Source: Symbiodinium natans
Lineage: Eukaryota; Sar; Dinophyceae; Suessiales; Symbiodiniaceae
DNA: 54,838 nt
NCBI GenBank assembly: GCA_905221605.1
Contig: CAJNDS010002147.1
Span: 519,141 to 573,978, forward strand
Direction: 5' to 3'
Shown here: positions 51,076 to 54,838 of the stretch, piece by piece
Numbering within the stretch: position 1 is the stretch's first letter
Layout: every line of letters starts with the position of its first letter
The notes under the pieces: generated by a model
The model's database searches: none
What the model saw: the letters and a program-made list of their open reading frames with translations, nothing else
What the model was told of the DNA's origin: nothing
Translations under genes and position numbers: made by a program

Positions 51076-51246
51076 ATGTGGGACAAAGCACCCATTGTCC
51101 AGCAACTCCCAGACCAAAAGCCCTGTTGGAGGTATCTTCTATCGAGGATCGAAGTGCTTGGAAGACACGGTCGTGTGCTGAGTTTTATGTATACGTACAG
51201 GCTAATCAACTCCATCCCCTCACGGTTGCTGGCTTGGGAGGGTTGA
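51076..51246 (+). CDS. 56-residue open frame, probable coding exon
   Basis: ATG to TGA, MWDKAPIVQQLPDQKPCWRY then LLSRIEVLGRHGRVLSFMY and SIPSRLLAWEG. Composition and length between a TTTAGGG array and the next exon suggest a real exon or a small gene. No family recognised. Overlapping frames in the other two phases are less convincing. Confidence 0.45.
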   Translation: MWDKAPIVQQLPDQKPCWRYLLSRIEVLGRHGRVLSFMYTYRLINSIPSRLLAWEG

Positions 51247-51342
51247 GGGCTGATGTGCGGAGGCCCTAGATTGGAGAGGTTCCCCCGTTCACTCTCTTTC
51301 GCGTTTGCGGTTCCGGGTTTAGGGCTTAGGGTTGAAGGCCAG

Positions 51343-51705
51343 TGGAACAAAGGGTCTAGGCAGCGGCTGTACTTTAGTGATTACTGGGTTCTGCGCCCGA
51401 GCACCCTTTCTGGTGGGGTCCTTCGGGGTTTCCGGAGCGTGTTTCTACATCCCGAACCCTCAAACCCCGAAACCTCTTTGTTCTTAGTGAGGGAAGGGGA
51501 GGGATTCTATAGGGTACCTCATTCCCTACTAACCCTACTACACCCTAAACCCTAAACCCTGAACCCTAAACCCTAAACCCTAAACCTAAACCCTAAACCC
51601 TGAACCCTTTCTTCCCAGGTTGACAAGGTCCTTCCATGGAACAGCACGGTCCACGCAGACGACGAAGGCGACGGCTGGGTCAAGGTCAACGCAGCTCGGC
51701 ACTGA
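51343..51705 (+). CDS. Two exons ending a gene, unidentified
   Basis: 51343-51460 (QRLYFSDYWVLRPSTLSGG, acceptor GGCCAG) and a terminal exon 51619-51705 (WNSTVHADDEGDGWVKVNAA, acceptor CCCAG, stop TGA). The DDEGDGWVKV segment looks like the end of an SH3-like beta domain, which is only a suggestion. Between them are a family I-like element (51480-51537) and CCCTAAA. Confidence 0.45.
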
Positions 51706-51718
51706 GAGAAGCTGCCTG

Positions 51719-51824
51719 GTTCTTAGTAGGGTTAGTAGGGATTGAGGTACCCTAAACCCTAAACCCTAAACCCTTACAGGGTATATATGTGGGGCCCTAC
51801 TTCCCTCATTCCCTGCTAAGAACC
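51719..51824 (+). mobile_element. Palindrome family I with telomeric loop
   Basis: GGTTCTTAGTAGGG...GGGATTGAGG pairs with CCCTCATTCCCTGCTAAGAACC. A CCCTAAA array (51751-51773) lies inside. It sits 14 bases after the stop codon of the preceding gene. Confidence 0.75.
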
Positions 51825-52006
51825 AGGGGGTAAGGGAGTACAAAGGCTTGGTGTTCTTTGGGAGCGAGGCAGAATTCTCGTGATGTTGAGTAGTTCTTTA
51901 GGGTTTAGGGTTTAGGGTTTAGGTATATTTTCACAACTATATTACTGAACAAGGCGGCAAGAGACAGAGTCTTTTATTCGGCGTCTCTCGGTTTACATCC
52001 TTCCAG

Positions 52007-52724
52007 CCGAGCGCCGAAGCGGTCATTGGAGATGCAGGAGCTGCATTGAGCTCACTCCTTTCAACCGGTACAAAACCTGCCGACTCGCCAGTGATCATCC
52101 ATGATCACTCGCCAGTGATCATCCATGATCAGAAGGAGCCCTAAACCCTAAACCCGAAACCCCAAAACCTAAACCCTAAATCCTAGAAATTCAGAGCTGT
52201 GCAAGCCGAAGGCTCAAGGAGGCCACGGTTCTCGCAAGGTATGTGGTGGGCCTCTCTAGGGTGGCTTTTGAGGGCACACTCTCATTAGTACTAGGGCTGA
52301 TACTATAAATCCTGCATGACTCTACTATACTAAACTACCATAATTCCTAGGGTTTAGGGTACTTGGCAGGGTCATGCAGGATTTATATTATCAACCGTAG
52401 GGTGGCTTTTTAGGGCGCACTCTTGTTCTGACGCTTTGTAATTTCTGTTCATCCCTTTTTCATGTATTTCATGTTCATGAACATCCACTCGAGCATCGAC
52501 GGATTGGACTTATCATCATCGTTGATTTTCATGGCTTAGGGCTGCACAACTTGTTTTTCCTTTGTAGTGCTGTGGCTTCGACGGGAAGCCTCAATCCTAA
52601 AGCCTCCTGGCCAGTGTTTCAAGAGCTTTCGAGCGTCCTGAAGAGTTACCTTGCAGTACAACTCGTCTCTTGGCCCGTGGCCAAAAAAGACCTAAATCCT
52701 AAACCCGATCACTGCGCCTCTTGA
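52007..52724 (+). CDS. Three-exon gene, unidentified
   Basis: 52007 to about 52138 (SAEAVIGDAGAALSSLLSTG, then SPVIIHDH-SPVIIHDQ), 52195-52238 (CASRRLKEATVLA, donor GTATGT) and 52568-52724 (SWPVFQELSSVLKSYLAVQL, TGA). Exons 2 and 3 join in frame (VLAS|AVASTG). Exon 1 contains an in-frame 24-base tandem duplication. The end of exon 1 is unclear because the frame runs into CCCTAAA. No domain recognised. Confidence 0.5.
52256..52428 (+). mobile_element. Palindrome flanked by 30-base direct repeats
   Basis: The palindrome 52299-52392 (GATACTATAAATCCTGCATG with CATGCAGGATTTATATTATC) lies between two copies of TAGGGTGGCTTTTGAGGGC or TAGGGTGGCTTTTTAGGGC (52256-52285 and 52399-52428). It is the intron between the second and third exons of the surrounding gene. 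Confidence 0.75.
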
Positions 52725-52777
52725 GATCCTAGCCTGCTTTTCGTGCCCTTGCGAAGCAAGACCCTAGGGAATGGCGC

Positions 52778-52821
<44 letters not shown>

Positions 52822-53111
52822 CGAACCCTCATTTTTCAACGTCGATGCTAAGGAGGAAGGCTACCGTCCCATTGTCGCAGAGTGCTTCTCGGCGCTTGGT
52901 TTCGGGCCTTTCTCTGGTTGCTGAACTAGGGCCCGGTGAAGGTCCTTATTCTCTTTTTTTAGGGTGTAAGTAGATGCCCTTACCCCTTTATGAACCAAAA
53001 AGGGCACCCTTTTCATTCCTAGGTTACTCTTAGGTCTAGTAAGAGAAGTTCCCAGAACCCGCGCTAAATCCTATTCTCCTGAACCTTACCACCTTGTACA
53101 GGGCCAGAGAG
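52725..53111. other. Spacer with a family J fragment
   Basis: Apart from the AG repeat, CAAAAAGGGCACCC followed by ATTCCTAGGTTACTCTTAGG (52996-53034) matches 46708-46740, a shared short element. No exon supported. Confidence 0.4.
52784..52817. repeat. (AG)n microsatellite
   Basis: Seventeen AG units. The open frame through it (52743-52973) reads RERERE and is an artefact. Confidence 0.95.
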
Positions 53112-53256
53112 TGGCAAGGGGCCTTCCCCCCGAAAGCGGCCTTACGGCGCGTAAGGGGCCTTCCCCCCGTAAGGGGCCTTCCGGCCAGTAAGAGGGCCTT
53201 CCCCCCGTAAGGGAGCCTTCCCGCCGTAAGGGGCCCCCGTAAGGGGCCTTCGACTG
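53112..53256. repeat. GC-rich minisatellite, unit about 18 bases
   Basis: About seven degenerate units of GTAAGGGGCCTTCCCCCC. The inner GGGGCCTTCCCC is partly self-complementary, so units can form small hairpins. Confidence 0.85.
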
Positions 53257-53372
53257 CCAGGCCGCCTTGGTTCCACGATTTTAAGGTTCATGGGTACCTA
53301 TGCGTAAGGTTAGGGTTTAGGGTTCAGGGTTCAGGGTTTAGGGTTTAGGGTCTACCCTCAGCGCTTTAAAAC

Positions 53373-53620
53373 AGGTTGTGCTTAAAAACCCGACTTTCCA
53401 AGAGAAAACCTGGTTTCTAGAAGGCAAGGAGAAACCCGGCTTTCCACCACGGGTTTTTACGGGTTTCGCACGGGTTTTTTACGGGTTTCGCACGGGTTTT
53501 TTACGGGTTGTGGGTGGGCTGTCGGAAACCTGGTTTTATGTCCAAAAACCAGGTATTCAGCACAATTTTGCTTAAAACCCAGGCTCTTGCGGCTCTACCT
53601 GCTTTAAAGCAGGTTTTGGT
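53373..53620 (+). mobile_element. Palindromic block with internal minisatellite
   Basis: CTTTAAAACAGGTTGTGCTTAAA at the left and 'TGCTTAAAACCC...CTTTAAAGCAGG' at the right form loosely inverted or direct arms around AAACCTGGTTT hairpins and a 22-base minisatellite (ACGGGTTTTTTACGGGTTTC, 53450-53515). A 65-codon frame through it is not credible as a gene. Confidence 0.5.
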
Positions 53621-53872
53621 TTCCGTAGGTAGGGTTTAGGGTTTAGGGTCTAGGGTGCAGGTATAGTGGATGTGGCTGCATTATGATGAGCTATAACTTG
53701 CTTTACTGTACTTACAAGGGGGGTTTGGGTTTAGGGTTTCGGGTCAGGGAATAGGGTTTAGGGTTACACGTAGGATAATTTTGGGTCTCGTACGTTCAAG
53801 CCAGGTTTTGGGGCACATGTAGGGTTCCCATAAACCTTCAAGCAGAGCTTTCTGCCAAAAGGCGATCGCAAG

Positions 53873-54838
53873 GTGCAGATCTGCGATATTGTCCATGTAC
53901 CCCTAAACCCTAAACCCCCACCCTAAACCCTAAACCCTGAACCCTCAACCCTAAACCCTAAACCCATCTGTCGGTTTGAACTGATAGAAGGTCCTGGCTT
54001 CGACGACTTCGACGCCCCCCCCCCCCCCCCCCAAACGAAACAGCAACCAAGGACACCCTCAAGCGCCTTCGGTTGTCCTAGAGGGTTCCTGCGCAGCCCT
54101 AAACCATCAACCCTAAACCCTCAACCCTCAAACCCCTTATTGCCACCCGAAACCCCCAAAACCCTACAGCCCTAAACCCTATGTAAAATACCCTGCTACC
54201 CTCACTTTTGGGGCCCACGCTCTGCTCTCCTAAACCCTAAACCCTAAGCCCTAACCCCGATCCCCCTAACCCCCCCACCAGCTCTGTCGAGGTGACCGGG
54301 TACTGGGCGAGCCGCCTTGGTAGCTCTGCTGCCAGCTGTTCTAGGGCATGGGGTTTAGGGTTTAGGGTTTAGGGTTTGGGGTTTAGGGTTTAGGGTTTAG
54401 GGTTTGGGGTTTAGGGTTTAGGGTTTAGGGTTTGGGGTTTGGGGTTTAGGGTTTGGGGTTTGGGGTTTAGGGTTCAGGTCCCAGCTGAGGCTCAGAGCCT
54501 AGGTTTAAAGAGGGCTTGGGGTTTCGGGTACAGGGCTTGGGGGCTTTGGGCTTGGCGCAGCTTCGGGGTTAAAAAAGGGGCTCAGGGTTTTGGGGCCTTG
54601 GGATTTCAGAGGCTCTGGGTGAACGCCAAGCCCTACGAGCTAAACCGCAAGAGGCCCAGTTCAGTCAAGTATGCTGCCCTCACCCGAGCCTTACTTGAAG
54701 GTTCAGGGGTAGTGATAAGCAGGGTTATAAGTGGGGTAGCTCTGGTCCTAACCTTACTTAGGGTACTTATAACTACCCTACTTGTAAGTAGCCATGAACC
54801 TCCAAGTATCTCGCCTTAGAGGCTCTAAGCCCTGAACT
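53873..54838 (+). CDS. Exon islands of a gene leaving the window (partial)
   Basis: 53873-53895 (VQICDIV), 53968-54017 (RFELIEGPGFDDFDA), 54281-54318 (SVEVTGYWASRL, CCAG acceptor) and 54610-54693 (LWVNAKPYELNRKRPSSVKY, TTTCAG acceptor). Once the family B element is removed, the last may continue as TRAL|SRLRGSKP. No domain recognised. Confidence 0.4.
54694..54806 (+). mobile_element. Family B palindrome, reference-quality copy
   Basis: CTTGAAGGTTCAGGGGTAG pairs with CTACTTGTAAGTAGCCATG and AACCTCCAAG; the centre is TAACCTTACTTAGGGTACTT. It lies directly after an exon. The flanks read TTA and TAT, so a target duplication is possible but not clear. Confidence 0.8.

Larger units (their letters stand above)
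1..54838. repeat. Interspersed telomere-type heptamer arrays
   Basis: Arrays of (TTTAGGG)n and its complement (CCCTAAA)n, from 2 to about 16 units, recur every few hundred bases from one end of the window to the other, in both orientations. Long examples are at 3526-3640, 11164-11241, 26593-26683, 27292-27362, 39000-39067, 41530-41675, 42174-42256, 45043-45117 and 47577-47672. They lie in introns and spacers, almost never inside the coding islands. Degenerate units with C for T or G for A are common. The heptamer is the standard telomere unit of plants and many alveolates. Here it is interstitial, because genes lie on both sides of every array. Confidence 0.97.

Noticed and set aside
1-54838. 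A chromosome end, suggested by the many telomeric repeats
   Set aside because: Arrays face both directions, are short and degenerate, and are separated by genes throughout. Neither edge of the window ends in a long uniform array.
1-54838. CRISPR arrays, rRNA genes, bacterial operons
   Set aside because: Repeats are telomeric or palindromic elements without regular spacers. No rRNA-like stretch or ribosome-binding-site-led gene set was seen. The gene structure is eukaryotic.

Overview
This window looks like dinoflagellate nuclear DNA. Four things point that way. (1) One recognisable gene (19530-20887) has the dinoflagellate layout of an N-terminal ubiquitin-like segment followed by ankyrin repeats. 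(2) Every coding piece I could support reads on the + strand. (3) Intron donors are GT, GC, GA or fully non-canonical, with short direct repeats at both intron ends. (4) The whole window is littered with plant/alveolate-type telomeric heptamers, (TTTAGGG)n and (CCCTAAA)n, in well over a hundred short interstitial arrays.

Coding sequence is chopped into islands of about 50-150 bases. Long open frames are therefore rare, and many apparent ORFs are read-through into telomeric repeats; those end in the artefact peptides NPKP or GFRV. Two genes can be rebuilt exon by exon: a 350-residue ubiquitin-like/ankyrin protein (19530-20887, three exons) and a secreted papain-family cysteine protease (28340-35356, about 14 exons, with signal peptide, I29 propeptide and the Gln/Cys/His/Asn active site). 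A compact cysteine-rich type II membrane protein (4503-5048) appears intronless. An ATP-grasp type gene is likely at 41349-43500. About 18 further exon clusters have open frames and splice signals but no recognised family.

Layout: 1-4165 exon islands with variant telomeric arrays; 4503-5048 membrane protein; 5880-7590 AT-rich island with a decayed zinc-ribbon reading frame (possible viral relic); 8060-12130 exon islands; 13279-17896 long unidentified gene; 18127-19384 small gene; 19530-20887 ankyrin gene; 21607-24906 exon clusters, one with an ATP-grasp-like segment; 24985-26125 AT-rich tandem repeat; 26363-27904 exon clusters; 28340-35356 protease; 35866-41154 exon clusters; 41349-43500 ATP-grasp gene; 44030-54838 more exon clusters, the last running off the window.

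The most interesting system is a set of short palindromic elements (about 80-210 bases, at least ten families) that behave as introners. They have terminal inverted repeats and, in the best family, 4-base target duplications. In several places, removing the element plus one duplication copy restores an open protein frame exactly. Telomeric arrays have grown inside many of these elements. They also show a strong polarity around exons: CCCTAAA on the upstream side and TTTAGGG on the downstream side. Introns can therefore be read as donor - TTTAGGG arm - CCCTAAA arm - acceptor.
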